Positions 1-8,084 of a DNA stretch of 64,000 nt are shown piece by piece. The notes beneath the pieces are model-generated. The model was not told where the DNA came from. It saw nothing but the letters and a program-made list of their open reading frames with translations, and did no database searches. Position 1 is the stretch's first letter, and each line of letters opens with the position of its first letter. Source of the DNA: Acidobacteriota bacterium (lineage in GTDB: Bacteria > Acidobacteriota > Thermoanaerobaculia > UBA5066); the NCBI GenBank assembly GCA_029781975.1, contig JAKOVQ010000015.1, forward strand, positions 62,001-126,000, written 5' to 3'. The position numbers were made by a program, and so were the translations under genes.

Positions 1-610
1 AGTCAGCGAGACCGGCCGCTACGACATCCCGCCCGTCTCCGGCGGGCTCTGGCTCGCCGCCGACGGGAGCGGAGAACGGCTGCTCGTACGGGCGATCCCC
101 TTCGACCGGACGGTCTGGCTCCTCGACGCCCGAACGGGGCGGCGAATCGCCACCTTCGAGGGAGCCCCCGACGGGAAGCCCGGCTTCTCGGGCTTCCTCG
201 CGGACGGACGGATCGTCCTCCTGGAACGGCAGGGCGACGACCGGCAGGTGCGCGTCTTCGACCGGGACGGCCGCGAGGCGCGCTCGGTGCCGTTGGGCCT
301 GCGGGGACCGTCCGTCCGGGTGGGCCCCGAGGTCGCGCCGGGGGTCCTCCCGGTCGCGGTGGAGGAACGATCCGGCAACCGCGCCGGGAGGGAGTACCGG
401 CTCGTCCTTGTGGACGTCGGAGCGGGCCGCATCTCGCCGGTGAAGGGCGACCTCCGGCCCGCCCTCGGGGGCGACTGGCCCTGGGCCGTCGGTCTCCGTT
501 CCCCCGTCTTCCCGGGCTCCCCCGCCTCCCGGCTCTTCCTCGACGCGGACGGGAAGCCCGTCCTCCTCGACCCCGCCACGGGGGCCATCCGGCCCCTCGA
601 CCTCCGCTGA
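1..610 (+). CDS. C-terminal part of an unidentified beta-propeller-like protein (partial)
   Basis: The reading frame is open from base 2 to the TGA at 608-610, so the gene begins before the window and at least 202 residues are visible. I do not recognise the family. The visible part repeats short strand-turn-strand blocks in which an aspartate-rich turn sits between hydrophobic strands, for example WLLDARTGRRIATFEG, VRVFDRDGREARSVPLG and LVLVDVGAGRISPVKGDL. This is the look of WD40/PQQ/TolB-like beta-propeller blades. No enzyme motif is visible. It ends 26 bases before kdsD, which appears to have its own -10 element, so co-transcription is uncertain. Confidence 0.6.
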   Translation, partial: VSETGRYDIPPVSGGLWLAADGSGERLLVRAIPFDRTVWLLDARTGRRIATFEGAPDGKPGFSGFLADGRIVLLERQGDDRQVRVFDRDGREARSVPLGLRGPSVRVGPEVAPGVLPVAVEERSGNRAGREYRLVLVDVGAGRISPVKGDLRPALGGDWPWAVGLRSPVFPGSPASRLFLDADGKPVLLDPATGAIRPLDLR

Positions 611-624
611 GACCCCCGGCCGGC

Positions 625-630
625 TAAGAT
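625..630 (+). promoter_or_regulatory. -10-like hexamer (TAAGAT) just before kdsD
   Basis: TAAGAT ends 6 nt before the GTG start of kdsD, in the gap after the upstream stop codon. This spacing would place transcription start at or very near the start codon (leaderless mRNA). No clear -35 is visible. The same arrangement recurs before several other genes in this window, which raises its credibility. Confidence 0.45.
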
Positions 631-636
631 CCTGCC

Positions 637-1605
637 GTGCCGACGACCGCACGCCGCGAGGCCCGCCGCGTCCTCGAGATCGAGGCCGCGGCGGTGCGGG
701 GCCTCGTGGACGACCTCGACGAGGGCTTCGACGCCGCCGTCGCGCTCCTCAAGGGGAGCGCCGGCCGCGTCGTCGTCACCGGCATCGGCAAGAGCGGGAT
801 CATCGGCCAGAAGATCGCCGCCACCCTCGCGTCGACAGGGACGGCGGCCTTCTTCCTCCACCCGGCGGAGGCGATCCACGGCGACCTCGGGATGATCCTC
901 ACGGGCGACGTCGTCCTCGCCCTCTCCTACTCGGGCGAGACGGAGGAGGTCGTGGCCCTCCTCCCGCACGTCAAGAGGCGTGGAGCGGCGCTCGTGGCGA
1001 TGACGGGGAGCCGGGGCTCGACGCTCGCCCGCGGGGCCGACGTCGTCGTGGCGATCACGATCCGGGAGGAGGCCTGCCCGCTGAACCTCGCGCCCACCGC
1101 CTCCACGACGGCCCAGCTCGCGATGGGGGACGCCCTCGCGATGGCGCTCTCGGTGGAGAAGGGGTTCCGGCCGGAGGACTTCGCGGCCCTCCACCCCGGG
1201 GGCAAGCTCGGCAAGCGCTTCCTCCGCGTCTCGGACCTGATGCACACGGGCGAGAGCGTCCCGCTCGTTCCCCTGGACGCCCCGATGAGGGACGTGATCT
1301 ACGAGATGTCCAAGAAGCGGTTCGGGATCACCGGCGTCGTCGACGCGGCGGGGCGGCTCGCCGGGGTCGTCTCGGACGGCGACCTGAGGCGCCTCCTCGA
1401 GCGGGACTGTGAGAGGGCGTGGGGCGCGAACGCGGGAAGCGCCATGAACGCCGACCCCAAGACGATCGAGCCGTGGGCCTTCGCGACCGCCGCCCTCCTG
1501 ACGATGGAGGAGCGGAAGATCACGTCGCTCTTCATCCTCGACGGCGACGGGAAACCCCAGGGGATCCTCCACCTCCACGACCTCTGGGGGGTCGAGTCGA
1601 TCTGA
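637..1605 (+). CDS. kdsD: Arabinose-5-phosphate isomerase KdsD (SIS + two CBS domains)
   Basis: Interconverts D-ribulose 5-phosphate and D-arabinose 5-phosphate, the first step towards Kdo, the inner-core sugar of lipopolysaccharide; cytoplasmic. The 322-residue protein has the family length. The N-terminal SIS sugar-isomerase domain carries GIGKSGIIGQKIA (about residues 49-61) and HPAEAIHGDLGMI. The C-terminal half is a CBS pair starting at VSDLMHTGESVPLV and ending in a second CBS repeat. The start is GTG at 637; no earlier start fits the SIS domain. kdsC follows 36 nt downstream, so the two consecutive Kdo steps are encoded together and imply an LPS-bearing outer membrane. Confidence 0.93.
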   Translation: MPTTARREARRVLEIEAAAVRGLVDDLDEGFDAAVALLKGSAGRVVVTGIGKSGIIGQKIAATLASTGTAAFFLHPAEAIHGDLGMILTGDVVLALSYSGETEEVVALLPHVKRRGAALVAMTGSRGSTLARGADVVVAITIREEACPLNLAPTASTTAQLAMGDALAMALSVEKGFRPEDFAALHPGGKLGKRFLRVSDLMHTGESVPLVPLDAPMRDVIYEMSKKRFGITGVVDAAGRLAGVVSDGDLRRLLERDCERAWGANAGSAMNADPKTIEPWAFATAALLTMEERKITSLFILDGDGKPQGILHLHDLWGVESI

Positions 1606-1627
1606 CCCGGGTCCCGCCCGGCTGTCG

Positions 1628-1633
1628 CATAAT
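1628..1633 (+). promoter_or_regulatory. -10-like hexamer (CATAAT) just before kdsC
   Basis: CATAAT ends 8 nt before the ATG of kdsC in the 36-nt kdsD-kdsC gap. No Shine-Dalgarno-like purine tract is well placed for this ATG, so a leaderless kdsC transcript in addition to readthrough from kdsD is plausible. Confidence 0.45.
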
Positions 1634-1641
1634 CGAGCAGG

Positions 1642-2247
1642 ATGCCTGCCGCCCCCATCGTCCCCGAAGACCTTCGGACGAAGCTCCTCCGGGTCCGGGG
1701 GATCGTCCTCGACGTCGACGGCGTCCTCACGGACGGCGCGCTCACGTTCGACGAGGACGGCCGGGAGCTGAAGTCGTTCGACGTCAAGGACGGCTTCGGG
1801 CTCGTCCTGATGCGCGACCTCGGCTACCGGATCGGCATCATCTCCAGCCGCTCGTCGCGCGTGGTGGCGCAGCGCTGCCGCGACCTGAAGATCCCCGAGG
1901 AGAACGTCCAGCAGGGGGAGATCGACAAGGTGACGGCGTTCGACCGGCTCCTCGCGCGGTGGGAGCTCGCGCCGCACGAGGTGGTCGCGGTCGGCGACGA
2001 CCTGCCGGACCTCGGGATGATGAGGCGGGCCGGAGTGAGCGCCTGCCCGGCCGACGCGGTGAGGATCGTGAAGGACGCCGCCGCCCTCCACCTGACCCGC
2101 CCGGGGGGCCAGGGGGCCGTCCGGGAGCTGTGCGACCTCATCCTCGAGATCCGCCGCGGCGCGCGGGCGGACGCCCCCGCCGCCGTCGCGCCTCCCCAGC
2201 CGCCCGCCGACGGCGACGTCATCCCCTTCCCCGGCTCCCGCGGCTGA
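1642..2247 (+). CDS. kdsC: 3-deoxy-D-manno-octulosonate-8-phosphate phosphatase KdsC
   Basis: Removes phosphate from Kdo-8-phosphate to give Kdo. It belongs to the HAD superfamily type C0/III. The 201-residue protein shows HAD motif I as VLDVDGVLTDG (about residues 17-27, with both catalytic aspartates), the motif II serine/threonine region IGIISSRSS, and motif IV VGDDLPDLGMM. The core matches the 170-190-residue family. The last 35 residues form an Ala/Pro-rich tail (APAAVAPPQPPADGD) that is not part of the fold. It lies directly downstream of kdsD. Its stop codon is part of the hairpin shared with the convergent tatC end. Confidence 0.93.
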   Translation: MPAAPIVPEDLRTKLLRVRGIVLDVDGVLTDGALTFDEDGRELKSFDVKDGFGLVLMRDLGYRIGIISSRSSRVVAQRCRDLKIPEENVQQGEIDKVTAFDRLLARWELAPHEVVAVGDDLPDLGMMRRAGVSACPADAVRIVKDAAALHLTRPGGQGAVRELCDLILEIRRGARADAPAAVAPPQPPADGDVIPFPGSRG

Positions 2248-2270
2248 CGGGCCGGCTCGCCGGCCTCAGC
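2243..2270. terminator. Hairpin shared by convergent kdsC and tatC ends
   Basis: GCTGA, a 2-nt bulge and GGCCGG pair with CCGGCC and TCAGC around a CTCG tetraloop. The outer arms include both stop codons (kdsC TGA and, on the other strand, tatC TGA). It has no U-tract on either side, so it is a likely bidirectional structured 3' end rather than a textbook intrinsic terminator. Confidence 0.5.
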
Positions 2271-3036
2271 CCGCCTGGTCCGAGGCGGCTCCCGCCTCCG
2301 GCTTCTTCTTGAAGATCCACGCCAGGAGGATCCCGAGGAGGTAGAGCGCGATCATCGGCAGCGCGAACGCGCACTGGGTCGGGATGTCCGGGGTCGGGGT
2401 GATCAGCGCCGCGATGATGAAGATGACGAGGACCGCGTAGCGGAACTTCTGGAGGAGCCACTTCTCCGTCACGACGCCGATCCGGGCCAGGAAGAAGATG
2501 ACGATCGGCGTCTGGAAGACGAGCCCGAGGCCGAGCAGGATCTTCGAGAGGATGTCGAGGTAGTCGTCGATCTTCAGGACGGGCGTGAAGTCCTGGCCCG
2601 TGGTGACGAGGAACTTCGCGACCATCGGGAACGCCACCTTGTAGCCGAAGTAGCCCCCGAGGACGAAGAAGCTCGCCGCGAAGACGACGAAAGGAACGGC
2701 CCATCGCTTCTCGTGGCGGTAGAGCCCCGGCGCGACGAAGAGCCACACCTGGTAGAGGATCACCGGGCTGGCGATGAAGATCCCCGCCAGGAGGGCGATG
2801 TTGATGTAGAGCATGAAGGGCTCGGTCAGCTGGGTGTAGGCCAGCTTCGTCCCCTTCGGCAGGACGTCGAGGACGGGCTTCTGGAGGAGCCGGAAGATCT
2901 CCTGGGACTTCCACCACGCCACCAGGAAGCCGGCGGCGACCGCGATGACCGAGACGGTGAGCCTCTTCCGGAGCTCCTCGAGGTGCTCGAGGAACGACAT
3001 CCGGGGGAGGTCGTCCTCGGGGAGGTTCTCCGTCAC
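2266..3036 (-). CDS. tatC: Sec-independent (Tat) protein translocase subunit TatC
   Basis: Core membrane receptor of the twin-arginine translocase, which exports folded proteins across the inner membrane. The 256 residues match the family. The N-terminal MSFLEHLEELRKRL stretch is the conserved pre-TM1 motif of TatC. Six hydrophobic segments follow, including FVVFAASFFVLGGYFGYKVA and the conserved loop LPKGTKLAYTQLTEPFMLY. The start is GTG at 3036, overlapping the tatA stop (GTGA). The gene is transcribed after tatA, so translational coupling of the two subunits is likely. Confidence 0.95.
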   Translation of the reverse strand: MTENLPEDDLPRMSFLEHLEELRKRLTVSVIAVAAGFLVAWWKSQEIFRLLQKPVLDVLPKGTKLAYTQLTEPFMLYINIALLAGIFIASPVILYQVWLFVAPGLYRHEKRWAVPFVVFAASFFVLGGYFGYKVAFPMVAKFLVTTGQDFTPVLKIDDYLDILSKILLGLGLVFQTPIVIFFLARIGVVTEKWLLQKFRYAVLVIFIIAALITPTPDIPTQCAFALPMIALYLLGILLAWIFKKKPEAGAASDQAG

Positions 3037-3365
3037 GCGGGGTGGACCGGGCCGCCCGGCTCCTTCGAGGCGGCGACCGCGCCGTCGGCCGGCCGGACTT
3101 CGGGCGCCGCGGTCGCGGTGGGGGCCGGGGGCTGGGACGCCGGAGGGGGCTGGGAGACCTGGGAGGCCCGGGTCGAGGCCTCCTCCACCTGCGTCGCCTT
3201 CTCGACCTCCTCCTCGAGCGTCCTCTTCAGGTCGTTCGAAGCCCTCTTGAACTCACCCAGGGCCCTCCCGAGCTGCTTCCCCAGCTCCGGCAGCTTCTTC
3301 GGGCCGAAGACGAGGAGGGCCACGATCATGATGAGGAGGAGCTCCGGCATTCCGAGGTTACCCAT
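3033..3365 (-). CDS. tatA: Tat translocase subunit TatA (TatA/B family)
   Basis: Forms the protein-conducting element of the Tat translocase. The protein is 110 residues from the ATG at 3365. It has a single short N-terminal membrane helix (MPELLLIMIVALLVFG), the hinge FGPKKLPELGKQLG, an amphipathic helix and a variable Ala/Pro-rich tail. I chose the ATG at 3365 because it puts the transmembrane segment at the N-terminus and has GAAAGG upstream; the frame continues upstream but adds only a basic, non-conserved stretch. The FGP motif is typical of TatA/TatE. No separate tatB is nearby, so a minimal TatA-TatC system is possible. Confidence 0.92.
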   Translation of the reverse strand: MGNLGMPELLLIMIVALLVFGPKKLPELGKQLGRALGEFKRASNDLKRTLEEEVEKATQVEEASTRASQVSQPPPASQPPAPTATAAPEVRPADGAVAASKEPGGPVHPA

Positions 3366-3434
3366 GGAGGTTCGGCCTTTCTCGGTGAGGGCCCGGCCCC
3401 TTCGGGCGAGCGGGCGCCGACCTGACAACCGATC

Positions 3435-3440
3435 ATGATA
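3435..3440 (-). promoter_or_regulatory. -10-like element (TATCAT) for tatAC in the divergent tatA-ctpA gap
   Basis: The 95-nt gap between the divergent tatA and ctpA starts holds TATCAT on the minus strand, embedded in the small palindrome ATCATGAT. No good -35 is found at 16-18 nt. ctpA on the plus strand has a CCGGAGG ribosome-binding site 6 nt before its GTG. Confidence 0.3.
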
Positions 3441-3460
3441 CCTTCTCCCCGGAGGCATCC

Positions 3461-5140
3461 GTGACGCCCGACTCCCGCCGCCCGCTCCGCCGCTTCGCCC
3501 TCCTCGCCCCCCTCGTCCTCGTGACGACGACCCTCCTCGGAGCCGCCTTCGGCCCCCGGATCCTCGCCGTCTCCGACGCGACGAACCCGGGCCTCAAGGA
3601 GCTCGCCGACATCCTGACGACCGCCCGGGCGTGGTACGCCGACGACCTGACCTCCGAGAAGCTGGTCTACGCCTCGATCGAAGGGATGCTCGGCACGCTC
3701 GACCCGCACTCCAGCTTCCTCGAGCCCGAGGAGTACGGCGCGATGCAGGAGAAGCAGCGCGGCTCCTTCTATGGCCTCGGGATCATCATCTCCAAGCGGA
3801 ACGGCAAGGTCACCGTCATCACGCCGGTCGAGGGCTCCCCCGCCGAGCGGCTCGGGATCCGGGCCGGGGACGTGATCGACCTCGTCGAGGGGCAGCCGAT
3901 CTCCGACCTCCCCATCGACGCCGTCGTCAAGAAGCTGAAGGGGCCGAAGGGGACCAAGGTGCGGATCACCATCGTCCGCCCGGGCCTCGGTGAGCCCCTC
4001 CAGATGACCGTCACCCGGGCCGAGATCCCCACGAACTCCGTCTCGTTCGCCTTCCTCCTCCAGCCCGGCGTCGGCTACATCCGGCTGAAGGACTTCACCC
4101 ACACGTCGGCCGCCGAGGTCGGCGAGGCGTGGGACCGCCTGGCGAAGCAGGGGATGACGAAGCTCGTCTTCGACCTGAGGGGGAACCCGGGCGGGCTCCT
4201 CGACCAGGCCGTCGGCGTGGCCGACACCTTCCTGAAGAAGGGGGACAAGGTCGTCATCACCCGTGGCCGGCAGGCCTCGTCGGAGCAGGTCTACGACGCT
4301 CCCGGGAAGAACACCCGCCCGCGGATCCCGGTCATCGCCCTGATCAACAAGGGCTCCGCCTCGGCGTCCGAGATCGTCGCGGGCGCCCTCCAGGACCACG
4401 ACCGGGCTCTCGTCGTGGGCCAGACCAGCTGGGGGAAGGGGCTCGTCCAGTCGGTCTACAACCTGACCGACGGCGCCGGGCTCGCCCTGACGACGGCCAA
4501 GTACTACACCCCTTCGGGGCGCTGCATCCAGCGCGACTACAAGGAGTTCATCGAGTACGTCACCCCGCTCGACGAGGACGGCGAGGGGGAGGAGGCCGAG
4601 TCGATCGAGGCCGCCAAGAAGGAGGTCTACCGGACCGACGGCGGCCGCGTCGTCTACGGCGGCGGCGGCATCACCCCGGACGAGGTGGTCAAGGCCGAGC
4701 GGCTCTCCCGCTTCGCCGCGGGCCTCTACGCCCGGGGGCTCTTCTTCGAGTTCGCCGTCCAGTGGCGGGCGAAGAACCCCGAGGTGCCCCTCGACTTCAA
4801 GGTGACCGACGCCGTGCGCGACGCGTTCTTCAAGTACGTCGACGACCAGTCGGCGGGGGGCGAGAACGGGGCGAAGGCGAGCTACGCCGCCGAGAAGGAC
4901 CCGTCGGTCATCGACCGCGCCATCGAGGAGGAGATCCTGACCGCCGCCCACGGCCGCGAGGCGGGATACAAGGTCGCCCTCTCGGGCGACGTCCAGCTCC
5001 AGAAGGCCCTCACGATGTTCCCCGAGGCGGAGAAGCTGGCGGGGATCCCGCCGGAGCCCGAGAAGGTGGCCGGGAAGGCGCCGGCGGCGGGGGGCGTGGC
5101 CCGAACGACGGGGGCGGCGGGGAAAGCGCGTACCGAATGA
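3461..5140 (+). CDS. ctpA: Carboxy-terminal processing protease CtpA/Prc (S41 family)
   Basis: Periplasmic serine protease that trims or degrades proteins from the C-terminus. The 559 residues comprise an N-terminal signal/anchor (about 12-30, after an RRPLRR basic stretch), the LDPHSSFLEPEEY motif, a PDZ domain (about 95-190, GLGIIISKRNGKVTVITPVEGSPAERLGIRAGD read in parts) and the S41 core. The catalytic pair is Ser301 in NKGSASASE and Lys326 in WGKGLVQ, the 25-residue spacing usual for the family. The C-terminal about 40 residues are Ala/Gly-rich. The GTG start has a GGAGG ribosome-binding site. The stop overlaps the ychF ATG (ATGA), so the two are coupled. Confidence 0.94.
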   Translation: MTPDSRRPLRRFALLAPLVLVTTTLLGAAFGPRILAVSDATNPGLKELADILTTARAWYADDLTSEKLVYASIEGMLGTLDPHSSFLEPEEYGAMQEKQRGSFYGLGIIISKRNGKVTVITPVEGSPAERLGIRAGDVIDLVEGQPISDLPIDAVVKKLKGPKGTKVRITIVRPGLGEPLQMTVTRAEIPTNSVSFAFLLQPGVGYIRLKDFTHTSAAEVGEAWDRLAKQGMTKLVFDLRGNPGGLLDQAVGVADTFLKKGDKVVITRGRQASSEQVYDAPGKNTRPRIPVIALINKGSASASEIVAGALQDHDRALVVGQTSWGKGLVQSVYNLTDGAGLALTTAKYYTPSGRCIQRDYKEFIEYVTPLDEDGEGEEAESIEAAKKEVYRTDGGRVVYGGGGITPDEVVKAERLSRFAAGLYARGLFFEFAVQWRAKNPEVPLDFKVTDAVRDAFFKYVDDQSAGGENGAKASYAAEKDPSVIDRAIEEEILTAAHGREAGYKVALSGDVQLQKALTMFPEAEKLAGIPPEPEKVAGKAPAAGGVARTTGAAGKARTE

Positions 5141-6207
5141 AGCTCGGCATCGTCGGCCGTCCCAAGGTCGGCAAGACCACCCTCTTCAACCTCCTGACCC
5201 GCTCCCACCAGGCCGTCGACAAGTTCGGCTCGGTGCGGGAGACCCACGTCGGGACGGCCCACGTCCCCGACGCCCGGCTCGACGCCCTCTCGGCGATCTT
5301 CAAGCCGAAGAAGCACACGCCCGCCACGGTCGACTTCGTCGACGTGCCGGGGATCGCGAAGGGCGAGCAGGAGAAGATCGACCTGGCGGCGCTGAAGAAC
5401 GTGGACGCCCTCGTCCACGTGGTCCGCGCCTTCGACGACCCGGACATCCCCCACGAAGGGGGCGTCGACCCGGCGCGCGACGCGCGCTCCCTCGACGAGG
5501 AGCTCGTCCTCTCCGACTACGTCGTCCTCGAGAAGCGGCGGGAGAAGCTCGACAAGGACCGGAAGAAGACCAAGTCCGCGGACCTCGACGCGGAGTGGGC
5601 CGCCATCGAGCGGTGCCGCCCGGTCCTCGAGGCCGGGACGCCCCTCCGGACGCTGGCGCTCGCTCCGGAAGAGGAGAAGCGGCTCCGGGGCTTCACCCTC
5701 CTCTCGCTGAAGCCGCTCCTCGTCGTCGTCAACGTCCCGGACTCGGAGGCCGCCGTCGACCCGGTCCCGCGCTACGGCCTCGACGGCTTCGCGGCGATGG
5801 AGCACGTCGTCGTGGCGCGCGCGGCCGCGAAGATCGAGATGGAGCTGAACGACCTCCCGGAGGAGGACGTGTCGGCGTTCCTCGCAGACCTCGGCGTCTC
5901 CGAACGCGGCATCGACCGGATCCTCCGGGCGTCCTACCGCCTCCTGGGAGTCCAGTCGTTCTTCACGGCCGGCGAGGACGAGTGCCGCGCCTGGACGATC
6001 CCGGTCGGCGCCACGGCGCTCGACGCGGCCGGCGTGATCCACTCGGACATCGCGCGAGGCTTCATCCGGGGCGAGGTCGTCCCCGTGGAGGACCTCCTCG
6101 CGCTGGGCTCGCTGGCCGAATGCAAGTCGAAGGGGAAGATGCGGCTCGAGGGGAAGGAGTACGTCGTCAAGGACGGCGACGTGGTCCACTTCAGGTTCAA
6201 CGTCTAG
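5137..6207 (+). CDS. ychF: YchF/OLA1-like Obg-family nucleotide-binding protein
   Basis: Member of the YchF subfamily (ribosome-associated ATPase/GTPase). The protein is 356 residues from the ATG that overlaps the ctpA stop. It contains the P-loop GRPKVGKTT (residues 7-15), switch II DFVDVPGIAKGEQEK, the G4-position motif VVVNVPDSE, and a C-terminal TGS domain (about 275-356, with VIHSDIARGFIRGEVV). It is divergent. Canonical YchF has GLGNxFL shortly after DVPGL and NVxE at the G4 position; here the first is replaced by KIDLAALKN and the second ends in Asp. The call is secure at subfamily level from the overall order and TGS domain. Whether ATP specificity is kept is unclear. Confidence 0.85.
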   Translation: MKLGIVGRPKVGKTTLFNLLTRSHQAVDKFGSVRETHVGTAHVPDARLDALSAIFKPKKHTPATVDFVDVPGIAKGEQEKIDLAALKNVDALVHVVRAFDDPDIPHEGGVDPARDARSLDEELVLSDYVVLEKRREKLDKDRKKTKSADLDAEWAAIERCRPVLEAGTPLRTLALAPEEEKRLRGFTLLSLKPLLVVVNVPDSEAAVDPVPRYGLDGFAAMEHVVVARAAAKIEMELNDLPEEDVSAFLADLGVSERGIDRILRASYRLLGVQSFFTAGEDECRAWTIPVGATALDAAGVIHSDIARGFIRGEVVPVEDLLALGSLAECKSKGKMRLEGKEYVVKDGDVVHFRFNV

Positions 6208-6507
6208 TTTTCCCGGGGGTTTCTCGATCCCCCCGGACCCCCCAACCTGGAGATGGGCCTCCTCGTCATGCTCCGGCCTCCGTCCGGGGGTTTCTCGATC
6301 CCCCCGGACCCCCCACCCAGGAGTTGGGCCTCCTCGTCATGCTCCGGCCTCCGTCCGGGGGTTTCTCGATCCCCCCGGACCCCCCGGACCGGAACGGGCC
6401 CCGGAGCCCGGGACCGATGAAGGCGTCCGGCTCCGGTCGGACGGGCCGATAATGTGTGGTTCCCCGCGAATGCGAGGGGACGGCCGGATCCGGTGAAGGG
6501 AGCTCGC
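6208..6507 (+). repeat. 71-bp tandem repeat (about 2.4 units) behind ychF with a 30-bp core
   Basis: This 300-bp gap holds three exact copies of a 30-bp core at 6214-6243, 6285-6314 and 6356-6385, spaced by exactly 71 bp. The intervening 41 bases are also nearly identical between the two full units. The core reads CGGGGGTTTCTCGATCCCCC followed by CGGACCCCCC, so its first 20 bases can fold as a G5/C5 hairpin. The first copy begins 6 nt after the ychF stop. A fourth identical core lies at 50108-50137. The rest of the gap contains GATAAT at 6448-6453 and the ribosome-binding site of the next gene. Confidence 0.9.
6448..6453 (+). promoter_or_regulatory. -10-like hexamer (GATAAT) before the GWxTD gene
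   Basis: GATAAT lies 54 nt before the ATG at 6508, downstream of the repeat array. No convincing -35 is visible. The mRNA would have a leader of about 48 nt carrying GAAGGGA as ribosome-binding site, so this gene would not be leaderless. Confidence 0.35.
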
Positions 6508-8079
6508 ATGAGAAGGACATTCGCCCCGCTCGCGCTCGCGCTCGTCGCGGCCACGGCGGTCGGGGGGGGCCTCGACCGATACAAGGACTGGAAGAAGTCG
6601 CCGGAGTTCGTCCACCTTGCCACCGAGGACGAGCAGAAGGCATGGAAGGGGATCCGGACGGACGAGGAGGCCGAGCGGTTCGTCCGGCTCTTCTGGGCCC
6701 GGCGCGACCCGGACCTCGCGACCGCCGCGAACGAGTTCGAGATCGAGTTCGAGCGGCGCGTCGAGCAGGCCGACAAGCTCTTCTCCCTCCCGTCCGAGCG
6801 GGGGGCGCTGACGGAGCGGGGGAAGCTCCTCATCATCCTGGGGCCGCCGAAGGAGCTGAAGCGGATCCAGGGGACGAGGCCGCAGCCCATTCCCGTCCGC
6901 GGGTCGGACGGCAGCATGTCGATCCCCCCTCCCAACGAGCCGGGGACGACGCTCGGCGAGCACATCGCGATCTTCACCTACGAGGCGCAGCAGCTGCCCG
7001 ACTGGGCCAGGGTCAAGTCGCTCGTGGCGACGTTCGTCGTGGAGGCGACTCGCGACTACGCGGCTCGGGGGAACAGCGGCGAGGTCCAGAGCCTCGAGGC
7101 GCTGGGTCGGACGGCCCTCGTGAGGAACCCGGACCTCAAGGAGCCGCCCCACGTCCCCACGGCGGCGGAGATCGAGGCCGGGCGGGCCGCGGCGGCCCTG
7201 GCCGCCGAGGACGCCCGGAAGGGTCCGGCCCTGGCGCCGGCCGTCCGGCAGGCCCTCGAGGAGGCGCTCTCGAAGCCCGACGAAGGGTCGCTCACGCTCC
7301 TGCCCGTCGCCACGCGCGACGAGCTCCGCCTCCACGTCCAGCTCTTCGTCCCGGCCGCCGCCGGGACCGTCCCCGCCGGCGCCCGCCTCGCGGTCCTGGT
7401 GAAGGACGACGCGGGGCGCGACGCGGCCCGCTCCGACGAGGTGACGACCTTCGCCAGGGGGACCGACGGCACCTTCTTCGGCCGCTCCTTCGCGGTCCCC
7501 GCGGGGGCGTACACGGCGGCGGCGGGGCTCTTCGACCCGGCCGGGACCCCGCTCCGGATCGCGCGCGCGGGGGTCTCCGTACCGCCCGCCCCCGCCGGCT
7601 TCGCTCTCGGCCGGCTCCTCGTCGCCTCGGCCGTCCTGCCGGCCCCGGACTCGAAGGTCGACGACGCCTTCGCGTTCTCGGGCTTCCGCTTCGTCTCGAA
7701 GGCGGGCCGGCTCGATCCGACGGACGGCCTGAACTTCGTCGTCCGGGTCTACAACCCCGCCGTCGACCCGGCGACCCGCTCGGTCCACCTCTCCCGGACG
7801 GTGAAGCTCAAGCCGAAGGGGCAGCCGACGATCGACATCCCGCAGCCCGAGGACGCCCCGATTCCCGTCCCCGAGCGGAAGGGAAAGGAGGCGGAGGGCC
7901 CCCTGACCGTCGACGTCGCGGCCTCGCTCATCGAGTCGAACCTCGGCGCGTACCTGAGCCGGCCGGGCGACTACGACCTGAAGGTCGCCATCACGGACCT
8001 CATCGCGAAGACGACCGCCGAGGCGACCGCCACCTTCACGGTTACGGGGACGCTCAAGGCGCCCGCCGCGGCGAAGTAA
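6508..8079 (+). CDS. GWxTD domain-containing secreted protein
   Basis: The 523-residue protein starts at the ATG with a GAAGGGA ribosome-binding site 6 nt upstream. An N-terminal signal peptide (RRTFAPLALALVAATAVGGG) points to export. Residues about 20-120 match the GWxTD domain pattern: DWKKSPEFVHLATEDEQKAW, then TDEEAERFVRLFWARRDPD, NEFEIEFERRVEQADKLF and ERGKLLIILGPPKE. The domain is common in Acidobacteriota-type and related genomes and has no established biochemical role. The C-terminal 300 residues look like two or three beta-sandwich modules (DELRLHVQLFVPAAAG, LNFVVRVYNPAVDP) and end in ATATFTVTGTLKAP. The gene converges with the DUF1499 gene after 5 nt. The function is unknown. Confidence 0.8.
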   Translation: MRRTFAPLALALVAATAVGGGLDRYKDWKKSPEFVHLATEDEQKAWKGIRTDEEAERFVRLFWARRDPDLATAANEFEIEFERRVEQADKLFSLPSERGALTERGKLLIILGPPKELKRIQGTRPQPIPVRGSDGSMSIPPPNEPGTTLGEHIAIFTYEAQQLPDWARVKSLVATFVVEATRDYAARGNSGEVQSLEALGRTALVRNPDLKEPPHVPTAAEIEAGRAAAALAAEDARKGPALAPAVRQALEEALSKPDEGSLTLLPVATRDELRLHVQLFVPAAAGTVPAGARLAVLVKDDAGRDAARSDEVTTFARGTDGTFFGRSFAVPAGAYTAAAGLFDPAGTPLRIARAGVSVPPAPAGFALGRLLVASAVLPAPDSKVDDAFAFSGFRFVSKAGRLDPTDGLNFVVRVYNPAVDPATRSVHLSRTVKLKPKGQPTIDIPQPEDAPIPVPERKGKEAEGPLTVDVAASLIESNLGAYLSRPGDYDLKVAITDLIAKTTAEATATFTVTGTLKAPAAAK

Positions 8080-8084
8080 GCCGG

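Noticed and set aside
6208-6507. The 71-bp repeat array as a CRISPR
   Set aside because: There are only about 2.4 units, the intervening segments are themselves repeated rather than unique spacers, and no cas gene is nearby.
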